Assembly: GCA_002011215.1 (NCBI GenBank)
Contig: MTML01000066.1
Location: forward strand, 1-32,317
Direction of reading: 5' to 3'
DNA length: 32,317 nt
Origin: Archaeoglobus sp. JdFR-24
GTDB taxonomy: Archaea > Halobacteriota > Archaeoglobi > Archaeoglobales > Archaeoglobaceae
A program made the position numbers and the translations under genes. Numbering within the stretch: the first letter of the stretch is position 1; the number at the start of each line of letters is the position of its first letter. This document shows, in pieces, positions 1-8,733 of this stretch. A model generated the notes under the pieces. That model was not told the origin of the DNA. It did no database searches and was given only the letters and a program-made list of their open reading frames with translations.

Positions 1-484
1 TTACCTCTTTAGTGATTTCGCTCAAGAGCTCAACGGGATCCATACCCATCATCTGCTGGTCGATGCCTATATGGCAGTTAATGTAGTCTATCCCAAGTTC
101 CTCAAGCTCCTTGGCTCTCGATACGGGATCAGGAACGTTGATCATATCGACCATTATTTCAGAACCATATTTCCTTGCTGCCCTTATCGCCTCTTCAATC
201 GTCGGATTATCACTTGCGGCAAGCACTATAACAACGTCGGCACCACTCTTTGCAGCCATTTCTACCTCTACCGCACCTGTATCTATCGTTTTCATGTCTG
301 CGATGATTTTATGGTTCTTAAATCTTTTTTTGAGCTCTCTTACAGCATTCATCCCTTCACTTTTGATGAGGGGCGTCCCAACTTCAAGCCAGTCGGCACC
401 ACCTTCAATAGCTTCACTAGCTATTTCAATTGCCCTCTTCAGCTCGAGGAGATCGAGTGCAACTTGAAGGATTGGTTTGTTCAT
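1..484 (-). CDS. hps: 3-hexulose-6-phosphate synthase (3' end outside window)
   Basis: This gene is read on the minus strand and runs off the left edge, so only its first 161 codons are visible. The protein begins [13 protein letters not shown] and shows the orotidine-phosphate-decarboxylase fold signature of hexulose-phosphate synthases: the substrate-binding D-x-K-x-x-D motif in [14 protein letters not shown], then [29 protein letters not shown] and [12 protein letters not shown]. The family joins formaldehyde and ribulose 5-phosphate, or runs in reverse; in archaea that lack the oxidative pentose phosphate pathway it supplies ribulose 5-phosphate and hands formaldehyde to the methanopterin C1 route. 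The ATG at 484 follows a minus-strand TATA-like AGTTAATTA (514-506) by about 26 bases, so the message may be leaderless. Some archaeal homologs are fused to a second domain; that cannot be seen here because the 3' end is missing. Confidence 0.88.
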   Translation of the reverse strand, partial: MNKPILQVALDLLELKRAIEIASEAIEGGADWLEVGTPLIKSEGMNAVRELKKRFKNHKIIADMKTIDTGAVEVEMAAKSGADVVIVLAASDNPTIEEAIRAARKYGSEIMVDMINVPDPVSRAKELEELGIDYINCHIGIDQQMMGMDPVELLSEITKEV

Positions 485-634
485 AACTCTCAGTAATCAG
501 ATACCTAATTAACTTTTCCCATTTTTGATTTTCTTTTTATTTATGAAGATGTGATTAAGAATGGACGGGAATCTGTAATATTAGTAAAACATATCTAATA
601 AACCTACTCAGGTTTAACGTTTCTTCTCTAAAAT

Positions 635-657
635 TTCTTCAACAAAATTCTGAAGAA
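635..657. promoter_or_regulatory. Inverted repeat just upstream of the glnA TATA box
   Basis: TTCTTCA (635-641) and TGAAGAA (651-657) are perfect 7-base arms separated by 9 bases. The right arm ends 7 bases before the TATA box of glnA, where a regulator could help or block TBP/TFB. It is not the GGAA-N6-TTCC pattern of NrpR. The binding role is inferred only from position and symmetry. Confidence 0.35.
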
Positions 658-664
658 CAAAAAA

Positions 665-672
665 TTTATATA
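665..672 (+). promoter_or_regulatory. TATA box of glnA
   Basis: TTTATATA preceded by an A-run (661-664) is a good archaeal box A. A start of transcription near 693-697 would give a leader of about 20 bases that carries the ribosome site GGAGGG at 707-712, three bases before ATG at 715. Confidence 0.65.
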
Positions 673-714
673 GCGAATAATGGTCCTCGCTAAAGAATAA
701 TTTAAAGGAGGGAA

Positions 715-2163
715 ATGATGCTGGAAAATGCCAGAAAAATACTCGATAAGAATGGAATAAAGCAGGTTTTGTGTGCTTTCAGTGATGTTAGAGGATTTAT
801 GCAAACCTTTTCTATCCCTGCAAGAGAATTCACAGAAGGGAAAGCTTTCGAATCTGGAATCGGATTTGATGGCTCATCCATAAGGGGATTCAAAACAATT
901 GAAAAAAGTGATTTAGTATGGATGCCAGATCCATCAACACTAAAAATAATCCCGTGGATTGATGATCCAATCCAGAAAACAGCAATAATGTTTGGCGATG
1001 TTTACGAGGCCTGGGGGACTGAGGTGGCAGATTGTGATCCCAGAGGATTTGTAGCCAAGCGATACGAAAAATTGCTTAAAGACGACAATTTGAGTGCAAT
1101 CTTCGGGCCTGAAATTGAGTTCTTCATATTTGATGGGATAAACCCGGCAAACCTCACATGGGATCTCTGGGTCTCCCCCAATGGAGGTGCCGGAGACTCA
1201 TGGGGACCACCGAGAGTTATGCCAGAGAGCAGCGAAATTACCCCTGGTGGTTTCATGATTAGACCCAAAGAGGGTTATTTCAGACCACCACCAGAAGACA
1301 CAACGGTCGATTACAGAAACGAGCTTACTTACTATCTTGAAATGCTTGGTGTTGAAATTGAGTACCATCACCACGAGGTTGCCACTGCCGGTCAGGTTGA
1401 GCTCGATTTTAAACCAAAAACACTTATTGATGTGGGTGATGCTTTCTACCTTTACAAGTTCGCTGCCAAAAACATAGCAAACTACTACGGAATGATAGCA
1501 ACCTTCATGCCGAAGCCACTTTATCTGGATAACGCAAGTGGTATGCACACACACCAGAGCCTCTGGAAGGGAGAACCATTTTCAGGAGAGCCTCTGTTTG
1601 CCGATCCAGACGATGAGTACATGCTCAGCCAGAAGGCAAGATATTACATTGGTGGACTCCTTGAACATGCAAAGGCTCTAACTGCTTTATGTGCCCCGTC
1701 AATTAACTCATACAAGAGACTCGTTCCCGGTTTTGAGGCACCAATTTACATCTGCTGGAGTCCACGAAACAGGTCTGCACTGGTAAGAGTTCCAATGTAT
1801 CACAAGAGTCCATCAGCAATAAGACTGGAATACCGTGGAGCTGACCCGAGCTGTAACCCCTACTTAGCCCTAACAGCTCAGCTTGCTGCAGGACTCGATG
1901 GAATTAAGAAGAAAATAGAGCCCGGCGACCCGATAAGAGAGGATGTTTATGAACTCACTCCGGCAGAGAAGAGAGAGCTTGGAATTGGTGAGCTTCCAAC
2001 AACCCTCAGGGATGCTCTCGATCACCTTGCAAGCGATGAACTGATGCACAAAGTTCTTGGTTCACACATATTCGATGCATTCATGAGCCTGAAATATGAT
2101 GAATGGAACCAGTACTGTCTCTATGTGAGTCCATGGGAAATAATGAAATACCTTGATATATAA
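715..2163 (+). CDS. glnA: Glutamine synthetase, type I
   Basis: The 482-residue protein makes glutamine from glutamate, ammonia and ATP. Family motifs are in order: GFDGSSIRGF (50-59), the metal-ligand strand GPEIEFFIFD (131-140; E133 and E135), HHHEVATAGQ (218-227), SGMHTHQSLW (275-284), the R-rich substrate loop around PGFEAPIYICWSPRNRSA and RLEYRGADPSCNPYLA. The C-terminal part reads VYELTPAEKRELGIGELP, which is the alpha-type ending without the NLYDLPPEE adenylylation consensus. Alpha-type enzymes usually have about 440-450 residues; the extra length here lies mostly at 141-186, between the metal-ligand strand and GYFRPPPED, where beta-type enzymes also carry an insertion of different sequence. 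Ribosome site GGAGGG precedes ATG ATG; the first ATG is taken. A small unknown gene follows 20 bases downstream. Confidence 0.97.
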   Translation: MMLENARKILDKNGIKQVLCAFSDVRGFMQTFSIPAREFTEGKAFESGIGFDGSSIRGFKTIEKSDLVWMPDPSTLKIIPWIDDPIQKTAIMFGDVYEAWGTEVADCDPRGFVAKRYEKLLKDDNLSAIFGPEIEFFIFDGINPANLTWDLWVSPNGGAGDSWGPPRVMPESSEITPGGFMIRPKEGYFRPPPEDTTVDYRNELTYYLEMLGVEIEYHHHEVATAGQVELDFKPKTLIDVGDAFYLYKFAAKNIANYYGMIATFMPKPLYLDNASGMHTHQSLWKGEPFSGEPLFADPDDEYMLSQKARYYIGGLLEHAKALTALCAPSINSYKRLVPGFEAPIYICWSPRNRSALVRVPMYHKSPSAIRLEYRGADPSCNPYLALTAQLAAGLDGIKKKIEPGDPIREDVYELTPAEKRELGIGELPTTLRDALDHLASDELMHKVLGSHIFDAFMSLKYDEWNQYCLYVSPWEIMKYLDI

Positions 2164-2183
2164 AAGAGCCATGAGGTGTTGAA

Positions 2184-2501
2184 ATGGGTGTACATCGCAT
2201 AACAAGTGAAGCTGCAAAATACTATGCAATGAAAGAGAAAATACTCGGAACAGGTATTTCTCTGTTTGGTGCTGCAAGTGAAAAGGTAGGCGAGATATCA
2301 AAAGAGGATCTCGAGGCACTTGGAGATCTTGCAGCTGCTCTTCTCCCACATACCCCTGGAAACTCAGGAAAGCTTATGGTCGTTGTTGCAAGACTTTTCT
2401 GGGCTCTTGCAGGTGTGCAGGAAAAAGAGTTCAAGATTGTACCGCTGGAAGAAATCGAAAAAATGCTCGATACATTGAAGAATAAGGTTGGAACTGAGTG
2501 A
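2184..2501 (+). CDS. Small unknown protein directly behind glnA
   Basis: The protein has 105 residues and I do not recognise its family. The start ATG has GAGGTG 6 bases upstream and lies 20 bases after the glnA stop, so both genes very likely share a transcript. It is largely helical by composition: an N-terminal half rich in A, E and K (ITSEAAKYYAMKEKILGTGISLFGAASEKVGEISKEDLEALGDLAAALLP) is followed by a P-G-N-S-G turn, a hydrophobic helix MVVVARLFWALAGV and an acidic or basic tail. There is no signal peptide, no clear membrane segment and no cysteine pair. The pairing with glnA suggests, as an inference only, a regulator or partner of glutamine synthetase; PII proteins and the bacterial GS inhibitors look different. 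Confidence 0.75.
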   Translation: MGVHRITSEAAKYYAMKEKILGTGISLFGAASEKVGEISKEDLEALGDLAAALLPHTPGNSGKLMVVVARLFWALAGVQEKEFKIVPLEEIEKMLDTLKNKVGTE

Positions 2502-2613
2502 TCGGCTGAAGGTTAAAGTGATTAAACTTCTATTTTATTTTTAAAATTTTATCCATAGCACCACTTGTAAGAACCTTTTTCAGTCGAGCTTGCAGATAGG
2601 GTTTGCTGATAGT

Positions 2614-3684
2614 ATGGTGAGAGGAGTAATACACATCATAAACCCCTACGACCCCGGAAAGTTTCCTTCAGATATCTCTCAAAAATATGGAATAGATGAA
2701 TCTGAGGTAATTTCTCTTGCCTCCAACGAGAATCCATTTCTGCCACCTGAAAATGTAAGGAGAATATTTGAGAGCGAATATAAACATATCAACAGATATC
2801 CGCATCCTTCTTATCCGGAGCTCAAGAAGAAAATCTCAACATATATAGGAGTCGACGAGAGCTGCATTGCCCTGGGGAATGGGGCGAGTGAAATACTTAA
2901 AATGATCTGTGAAGTGAATCTTGAAGCTTTCGATCCGGTTGTAATCCCAATTCCAGGATATACGCTCTATGCAATTCTGGCAATGATGATGGATGCAAGC
3001 TTGAAATTTATAGAATTTCCCGGATACAATGTTCGGGCAGAGGACGTTCTAAGTGAGGAGGCAAAACTGATTTTCCTGTGCTCACCAAATAACCCGACCG
3101 GAAACACAGTCAAGAGAAAAGAGGTCATCAGGATTCTTGAAAACACAAACGCCATTGTGGTTATTGATGAAGCTTACACAGAGTTTTCAGACAAAAGCTT
3201 TATCGATCTGACAAATGAATTTGAGAACCTGATAGTTGTAAGATCATTTTCAAAGTTTTTCTCCTTAGCGGGGATGAGAGTGGGATATGCAGTGAGCAAA
3301 AATGAGACAATTGAGGCAATAGAGAAGGTAAGACTTCCATTTTGCATTTCAAATATCGCGGCAAGGGTAGCTGAAGCCTGTATTGATTCACTGAACCATT
3401 TCCGGAAGATAAGAGATGAGATAGTAAAGGAGAGAATATGGCTCGAGAAATCTTTGAGGAAGTTTAAAAATCTTGAAGTATACCCCTCTGAGGCTAATTT
3501 TATTCTCGTTAAAGTGAAAGAGGAAGATCTGGATACAATCGAGAAAAAAATCGAGTCAAATGGAATAATAGTCAGGGATGTTACCGGACTGATGGGACTC
3601 GATGGTCCGCACATCAGAATTACTGTCGGAAAAAGACCGGAAAATGAAAAACTGGTTGGAGTCCTTGAAGAGATCTTTGAATGA
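2614..3684 (+). CDS. hisC: Histidinol-phosphate aminotransferase
   Basis: This fold-type I PLP enzyme transfers the amino group from glutamate to imidazole acetol phosphate in histidine synthesis. Motifs: ISLASNENPF near the N-terminus, ALGNGASEIL (phosphate loop), LCSPNNPTGNT, VVIDEAYTEFS, and RSFSKFFSLAGMRVGYA, where the lysine coded at 3253-3255 is the PLP Schiff-base residue. A C-terminal small domain ends GPHIRITVGKRPEN. The ATG at 2614 gives 356 residues and begins MVRGVIHIINPYDPGK, matching the usual family start. An in-frame TTG at 2590 would add eight residues but has no ribosome site. An AT-rich stretch at 2534-2553, including AAAATTTTAT, could hold the promoter. It stands apart from other his genes in this window. 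Confidence 0.92.
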   Translation: MVRGVIHIINPYDPGKFPSDISQKYGIDESEVISLASNENPFLPPENVRRIFESEYKHINRYPHPSYPELKKKISTYIGVDESCIALGNGASEILKMICEVNLEAFDPVVIPIPGYTLYAILAMMMDASLKFIEFPGYNVRAEDVLSEEAKLIFLCSPNNPTGNTVKRKEVIRILENTNAIVVIDEAYTEFSDKSFIDLTNEFENLIVVRSFSKFFSLAGMRVGYAVSKNETIEAIEKVRLPFCISNIAARVAEACIDSLNHFRKIRDEIVKERIWLEKSLRKFKNLEVYPSEANFILVKVKEEDLDTIEKKIESNGIIVRDVTGLMGLDGPHIRITVGKRPENEKLVGVLEEIFE

Positions 3685-3693
3685 TGCCAATAG

Positions 3694-3820
3694 TGGAGTT
3701 AAATGGTAGTCGATTGTGTTCGGTAGTATTCAATACTTCAGGTTTTCAGACCTTAGATTTGAGATTGCCTGACATTGCAACTGCTTTCACCACTACAATA
3801 AGTGTACATTGATTAACTCC
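3694..3820. repeat. Widely spaced 10-bp inverted repeat in the hisC/RPA intergenic region
   Basis: GTGGAGTTAA at 3694-3703 and its complement TTAACTCCAC at 3811-3820 bracket 107 bases between the convergent hisC and RPA-like genes. I see no reading frame or RNA fold in between. It could be a remnant of a small inverted-repeat element or chance. Confidence 0.2.
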
Positions 3821-3896
3821 ACATATAAAACCCTGCAGAAAATCCATAAGAACCAAAAATAAAATCGATAGGACTGAAATCTATTATCTGCCGCTT

Positions 3897-5039
3897 TCAG
3901 ATACTTCCATTTATTGTGAGTAAAGACTTCCAACCACAGTGTACCTCACACTCCACCTTACCTGACCTGACTCTTGAATTTACTTTTGAATTTAAAATAA
4001 TAATCTCATCGCCAATATCCAGCTTGCTGTAAATCTTTGCTTTTTCTCCCCAGAGAATTACCTTTATTCTGCCAGTGTTATCAGAAACATAGATCTCTGA
4101 AAGTTCCAACAACCTTTCATCTTTACGTATCCTTTTAAAATCACCTATTCCGCTGACCCTCCCCCTTACGTTCACAATCTTTTCCTGCTTTAGGCGATTT
4201 AACTCGGAAATTTTATCGAAAAGGTTTTCAATGCCTGAAATGTTTGAAAAATCGCCCACCTCATACTCCACCAGCTCAATTATAAGAAGTTCATCACCCG
4301 ATGGTTGAAATCTGCACGTTATTTTATCACCCGGAGATAGATCATGCAGTCTTTCTACGATCTCATTCCAGCCATAAAGGATTTTTATTTCGTTTTCAGT
4401 AACAATTGCAACTCTGAGTAATTTTCCAGCTTTTGTCTTTCTGGTCTCGTATCCAATAACCACTCCAGTAAGTAAATTCTGCTCCTGTGTGTCCTGTGAA
4501 TATTCTTTCCCGCCAATTATTTCCACATCAGAAGGATCATTAATAGAGAGTTCAAGTTCAGAAAAGTTATTAGAATTCAAGAGAAACGGCTTTTTAACAA
4601 ACCCTCTGAGTTCTAAAAATGAACCTGGAACGATATCTCCAGTTTTAACGAGTTTTGCAACATCATCCCAAAGAACGGCAACTGTTTGCCCGGTCTCATC
4701 AGCAATCAAAATTCTTGACACAATTCCCCTATCATTCTCCTTTTGAAACTCTCTCACACTCAAAATTTTCTTAACCTCCACCCTTACAGCCACCTTCCCC
4801 CTGGAATTTTTCAAATCAGATATTTTTGATTCATGAAGATACCCGTATTCGTAGGCAGCAAGAAGAGAAGCCATTTCAGGAATTAAAAGGTCTCCAAAAT
4901 GATCCTGAATTTCCCTGTAGCTTTTTAAAAACTCATCAAAAGAGACTTTACTCCTGACCTTACCGTAATATCTTCTTAGAAGCTCACTTTGCTGCTCATC
5001 CAAAATTGAATCTGGATTTTTTTCGGAATCTTCAGACAT
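3897..5039 (-). CDS. RPA-like single-stranded DNA-binding protein with three OB folds
   Basis: From the ATG at 5039 the protein has 380 residues. An N-terminal helical segment (about 10-75, LLRRYYGKVRSKVSFDEFLKSY) is followed by three OB-fold-like units: 81-176 (VAVRVEVKKILSVREF, ILIADETGQTVAVLWDD, GSFLELRGFV), 187-260 (TGVVIGYETRKTKAGKLLRVAIV) and 286-375 (IVNVRGRVSGIGDF, IYVSDNTGRIKVILWG). The ADETG-VLWDD and SDNTG-VILWG pairs are typical of archaeal replication protein A. I see no zinc finger, which some archaeal RPAs carry. It would coat single-stranded DNA in replication and repair. An in-frame start at 5117 is unlikely because the TATA box at 5124-5131 would place the transcript start near 5103, inside that extension; ATG 5054 is an alternative. 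Confidence 0.85.
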   Translation of the reverse strand: MSEDSEKNPDSILDEQQSELLRRYYGKVRSKVSFDEFLKSYREIQDHFGDLLIPEMASLLAAYEYGYLHESKISDLKNSRGKVAVRVEVKKILSVREFQKENDRGIVSRILIADETGQTVAVLWDDVAKLVKTGDIVPGSFLELRGFVKKPFLLNSNNFSELELSINDPSDVEIIGGKEYSQDTQEQNLLTGVVIGYETRKTKAGKLLRVAIVTENEIKILYGWNEIVERLHDLSPGDKITCRFQPSGDELLIIELVEYEVGDFSNISGIENLFDKISELNRLKQEKIVNVRGRVSGIGDFKRIRKDERLLELSEIYVSDNTGRIKVILWGEKAKIYSKLDIGDEIIILNSKVNSRVRSGKVECEVHCGWKSLLTINGSI

Positions 5040-5123
5040 CAGAACTGAATACATTACATAATATTTGTTAATTTCTGTGTTGTGTGTATCTGAACGAGAT
5101 CTGATAGAACCCGTCATTTAAGG

Positions 5124-5131
5124 TTTTATAA
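5124..5131 (-). promoter_or_regulatory. TATA box of the RPA-like gene
   Basis: On the minus strand AACGCTTATAAAACC has a clear TATAAAA core. Transcription would begin near 5103, which rules against the longest reading frame (start 5117) and favours ATG 5054 or 5039. Confidence 0.55.
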
Positions 5132-5211
5132 GCGTTAAAAATTTCCCGATTTCTTCTTTACTTTCGAATTAAAAGAGATTTAAAAGAGATTTAGGAAAAA
5201 TTCCAAGGTAT

Positions 5212-7941
5212 TCAGTCCCAGAATCCGCGAGTCCTGATGTACCTCTTCTCTGCCTCCATTAACTCAATATAGAATGAATCCTCATCAGGGTAATATTTCG
5301 AGAGGATTCTCGAAGCATTTTCTGCCCCAACACCGTGAGTATTCAGCGCAAGAACCGCCCTTTTCCCGTATGCGAGAACTAAATTGGCAATCCTGTATAA
5401 CTCCTTTTTTGGTATATCTTCCAGTTTTCTCCTCGCATTAAAACATGCAAGCATTTTAGATTTGCATTTAGGACAGACCAGTTCCGAAACAAGCCTGACC
5501 GGACTTCTAACGGTATATTCACAATTCAGGCAATGGATCATGCATATTTCATTTTCAAGTCTTTTCCTGAAAATTTTTAAGAGAGCTTCCAGAGGTTTCC
5601 CGGGCATTATGAGGTCAAAAGCATGTTCCCTTGAGGCAAGAGATACTGGACTGAGCAGGCTATATGTCTCTATTTTGATTGTTTTTCCGATGCTCGAGAG
5701 AATCTCCCTAGTTTTTACAATATCCATCTTTTCAACAAAAATCTCTCTGACAGCTTCTCTGTAAATTGGTGTGTCTTTCAGTTTGATTACCAGTTTTCTC
5801 AGATTTATTCGCGACAAGTCCAGATCCTTGCTCAGATAACCGAATTTCCTTGCAGAATTCACAACCTTCCACTGAAGAAGTCTGGTATCAATTAACGCTC
5901 TCTCAGCAAGCTCATCGATACTTTCTGGATTGAGTGAATTTAAAACTGAAACAACTTCTTCAAAATTCGCTGGCGTTAGCTTGATTCTGTAGGGGTCAAT
6001 TTCTATGCCAACATTTCTTCCCTTCCTTGCAGATAGGAGAAGGGCGATGATTCTGCCAAGAGTCTCATTTACTCTGTGCCCGAAACAGGCGTTTATTACC
6101 GTAACTTTTTCAGACGATTCCACTGTTAAAAGCACATCCGAAGGAATTGAAAAATTATGCATCTGTTCCGAAATAACCTTTACAACCTCCTCTGCAGCAA
6201 AATAGTTTGTATCGAACATCGAAAGCAATCTGGAGATGACCTCATCTTTTGAGTGTTTTTCAAGCATTTCTCCAATGAATCTCCTGAGCTTTCCCACCTC
6301 CTGAGCAACATCAAAGGGTACCGGTATCTCCTCTCCAACCCAGGAAGGAATCTCCCCCTCTCTTACGACGGGTTCCACCTTCACAACCTCATCTACCGCG
6401 AGAACTCTCCACAATTCACCCTTTATAGCAAAAACTTCCCCTCTGAAAGTCGACAGGAAACTTTCGTCGAGCATGCCAATAGTCTTCCCGGTTGTAACAT
6501 CAACAACTCTGTAATGTCTCTCATCGGGAATCATCGAGATATTTTCATAGAAATATCTCCTTGTCTTTCTTCTTGGAGCTATACTCTCCCCATCAAAGAA
6601 AATTATGTTTCCCTCAGCCAGAAAATTGCAGATGTCTATAAACTCCTCAAATTCCAGATCATGGTAGGGATATGCTCTTCTGATGATGGAATAAACCTTT
6701 CTGGCATCTATTCTTCCATATTCAAGTGCTATTGCTGAGATCTGATTTGCAAGAGTGTCCAGACTCTTCCTGTGATACGTGAGCACCTCAATCTCACCTT
6801 CGGAGGCTTTTCGGGAGATTATCCAGGATTCAATGATATCATCAAAAGATCTTGAGACAATGTATCCCTTTGAGATCTTCCCCTTGCGATGTCCGCTCCT
6901 TCCAACCCGCTGTATAAGTCTTGCAACCTCTCGAGGGCTGTTGAATTGAATCACAACATCAACATGGCCTATATCTATACCCAGTTCCATGGACGATGTG
7001 CAGATAAGAGCCTTCAGCTCTCCTTTAGCAAACTTTCTTTCACTCTCAATCCTCGCCTCCCTTGAAAGTGAGCCATGATGGACTTCAACATCCATTATTT
7101 TCCGGAGCTTGATTCCCAGAGCTTCAGCAGTCTGTCTTGTATTAACAAAAACAAGCGCAGAATTATGTGCTTCAACGATTTCTTTAATTTTTCTTAACTC
7201 AGATGCGATTTCAATATCCACATTGAGTTTTTCAGAAAGCTCGTAATCTTCATCCTCGATTTCAGGTTTAATGACTTTGAAATCATACAGCTTGGCTTCA
7301 TCATCTCTAACAACCTCAACATCTGTTCCGAGGAACGCGGAAACATCTTCGTTTCTCAGTGTGGCAGAAAGGCCAACCACCTTAAACTCTGCAATCTCCC
7401 TCAATCTTTCCAGCCCAACAGCTAACTGCACACCCCTCTCACTATCAACCATCTCGTGGATCTCGTCAATAACAACATATCTGACATTTTTTAAAGCATC
7501 TCTCAATCTCTTCCCCAGAAAAAGAATCTGAAGGGTTTCAGGAGTTGTTATAAGAACGTGGGGTGGTTTCAGGCTTTGCTTTTTTCTCTCTGATGTGAGA
7601 GTGTCTCCGTGTCTTACAGCTATGCTGAACCCCAATCCCTTGGCAAGAACACTCACCCTCCTGAGCATGTCCCTGTTCAGAGCCTTTAAAGGAGTTATGT
7701 AGAGGAGTCTTATTCCCTTCTCATCAAACTCCGCATCTTCAAGCATTCTGTAAAATATTGGAATCAGGGCTGCTTCAGTCTTTCCCGAACCAGTAGGGGC
7801 AACTACAAGCAAGTTTTTTCCTAAAGCTATCCTCTTCCAGGTTTCTTTCTGGAGGTTATTGAGTTCCTCTATTCCTGCTTCCTGTAAAACACTCTTGAGC
7901 TTTAGCATCGAAGACATTTCAATCTCAGGCATTGTAATCAT
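5212..7941 (-). CDS. Lhr-family ATP-dependent DNA/RNA helicase
   Basis: This is a 909-residue superfamily 2 helicase. Visible motifs are the Q-like N-terminus, Walker A APTGSGKTEAAL (48-59), the Ia motif TPLKAL, TPETLQ, the Walker B VIDEIHEM (158-165, DEIH box), motif III VGLSATL (189-195), motif IV ALVFVNTRQTAE, motif V TSSMELGIDIGHVDVVIQ and motif VI QRVGRSGHRKG. After the RecA-like core come the winged-helix and Lhr core domains, and a C-terminal zinc knuckle (C804-x2-C807 and C823-x2-C826). Lhr proteins act in DNA repair and unwind branched or hybrid duplexes. The TATA box at 7959-7967 predicts a transcript start near 7936, so MPEIEMSS (ATG 7932) may be the leaderless start; ATG 7941 has GAGGAG close by only if transcription begins further upstream. 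Confidence 0.93.
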   Translation of the reverse strand: MITMPEIEMSSMLKLKSVLQEAGIEELNNLQKETWKRIALGKNLLVVAPTGSGKTEAALIPIFYRMLEDAEFDEKGIRLLYITPLKALNRDMLRRVSVLAKGLGFSIAVRHGDTLTSERKKQSLKPPHVLITTPETLQILFLGKRLRDALKNVRYVVIDEIHEMVDSERGVQLAVGLERLREIAEFKVVGLSATLRNEDVSAFLGTDVEVVRDDEAKLYDFKVIKPEIEDEDYELSEKLNVDIEIASELRKIKEIVEAHNSALVFVNTRQTAEALGIKLRKIMDVEVHHGSLSREARIESERKFAKGELKALICTSSMELGIDIGHVDVVIQFNSPREVARLIQRVGRSGHRKGKISKGYIVSRSFDDIIESWIISRKASEGEIEVLTYHRKSLDTLANQISAIALEYGRIDARKVYSIIRRAYPYHDLEFEEFIDICNFLAEGNIIFFDGESIAPRRKTRRYFYENISMIPDERHYRVVDVTTGKTIGMLDESFLSTFRGEVFAIKGELWRVLAVDEVVKVEPVVREGEIPSWVGEEIPVPFDVAQEVGKLRRFIGEMLEKHSKDEVISRLLSMFDTNYFAAEEVVKVISEQMHNFSIPSDVLLTVESSEKVTVINACFGHRVNETLGRIIALLLSARKGRNVGIEIDPYRIKLTPANFEEVVSVLNSLNPESIDELAERALIDTRLLQWKVVNSARKFGYLSKDLDLSRINLRKLVIKLKDTPIYREAVREIFVEKMDIVKTREILSSIGKTIKIETYSLLSPVSLASREHAFDLIMPGKPLEALLKIFRKRLENEICMIHCLNCEYTVRSPVRLVSELVCPKCKSKMLACFNARRKLEDIPKKELYRIANLVLAYGKRAVLALNTHGVGAENASRILSKYYPDEDSFYIELMEAEKRYIRTRGFWD

Positions 7942-7958
7942 GAACTCCTCAACAAAGG

Positions 7959-7967
7959 TTTATAATT
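7959..7967 (-). promoter_or_regulatory. TATA box of the Lhr helicase gene
   Basis: Minus-strand AAAAATTATAAACC lies 18-26 bases before the first ATG (7941) and 27-35 before the second (7932). The spacing predicts a very short or absent leader. Confidence 0.5.
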
Positions 7968-8017
7968 TTTAAGTGGTTGATGTTGATCTGATTGAGACAG
8001 GGTATACCCAATACAGA

Positions 8018-8701
8018 CTAAATATCCGAAACTTTCCCGAGAACGATCCCATCCAACAAAATCGCTTTCGCATTTCTGAGATCCCAGATTTTTTCTTTCC
8101 TTTTCCTGAAGGGTAATTTATTCTTCTCAACATTCAGGGCAATTGAAGAGCACAACTCATTGAATGCTGGCATTACAACAACCCTCTTAGACTCTCCATC
8201 TAAATAAAATTCAGACTCGAGCCAGACTCTTTTTTTAATTCCTCCAACCACATCTTCAATATATACTGCCGGATGAATGTGGGCGAAGATCAGATATTTT
8301 TTCTGAAGAACTTCGTCTGATGGGTGGGCATGACCATGGAAAAGGCCATACTTTCCAATAACAATACCTCTTGAGGATTCACACCTAATTATATCGTCAA
8401 TTCCACCGTCGTGGTTCCCTCTGATGAGAATTATGTTATCCTCATCCACACCACTTTTCAGAAGCTCGTTTTTGAGCAATTCAACCTCCTTTCTTTCCTT
8501 CACCCTCATACCGATATCGTGTTTTACATCTCCGAGAATCAATACTCCATCAGGATCAAAATCCCTTACTAGATTGGCTGATTCTTTTATCACACTCCTT
8601 TCCGGGAAATTTACAATTCCCAGATGGAGATCAGCGATTATCAATAATTTCTCTCTTCCACCAATCATCAATGCAGGTTTATCAGGTATGAACTTAATCA
8701 T
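8018..8701 (-). CDS. Archaeal metallophosphoesterase
   Basis: A 227-residue calcineurin-like phosphoesterase. All metal-ligand motifs are present: ADLHLG (24-29), GDVKHD (58-63), GNHDG, HGHAHP and AHIHP. The family member resembles the archaeal proteins related to the nuclease subunit SbcD/Mre11 but without its DNA-binding and capping parts, so a phosphodiesterase or nuclease activity is likely but the substrate is unknown. The start at 8701 (MIKFIPDKPALMIGG) is chosen because the TATA box at 8723-8731 lies about 26 bases upstream, which fits a leaderless message. The longest reading frame (8782) would run back through the promoter and a tandem repeat. It lies between the Lhr helicase and the DUF2240 gene on the same strand. 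Confidence 0.87.
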   Translation of the reverse strand: MIKFIPDKPALMIGGREKLLIIADLHLGIVNFPERSVIKESANLVRDFDPDGVLILGDVKHDIGMRVKERKEVELLKNELLKSGVDEDNIILIRGNHDGGIDDIIRCESSRGIVIGKYGLFHGHAHPSDEVLQKKYLIFAHIHPAVYIEDVVGGIKKRVWLESEFYLDGESKRVVVMPAFNELCSSIALNVEKNKLPFRKRKEKIWDLRNAKAILLDGIVLGKVSDI

Positions 8702-8722
8702 TAAAATGAATCTCCGTTTCAG

Positions 8723-8731
8723 GTTTAAAAA
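8723..8731 (-). promoter_or_regulatory. TATA box of the metallophosphoesterase gene
   Basis: Minus-strand GGTTTTTAAACC is a symmetric TATA-like box placed about 26 bases before ATG 8701, as expected for a leaderless transcript. Two 12-bp direct repeats follow immediately upstream. Confidence 0.5.
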
Positions 8732-8733
8732 CC

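Noticed and set aside
71..496. Plus-strand 141- and 118-codon frames at the left edge
   Set aside because: They are antisense to the hexulose-6-phosphate synthase gene, whose motifs are clear on the minus strand.
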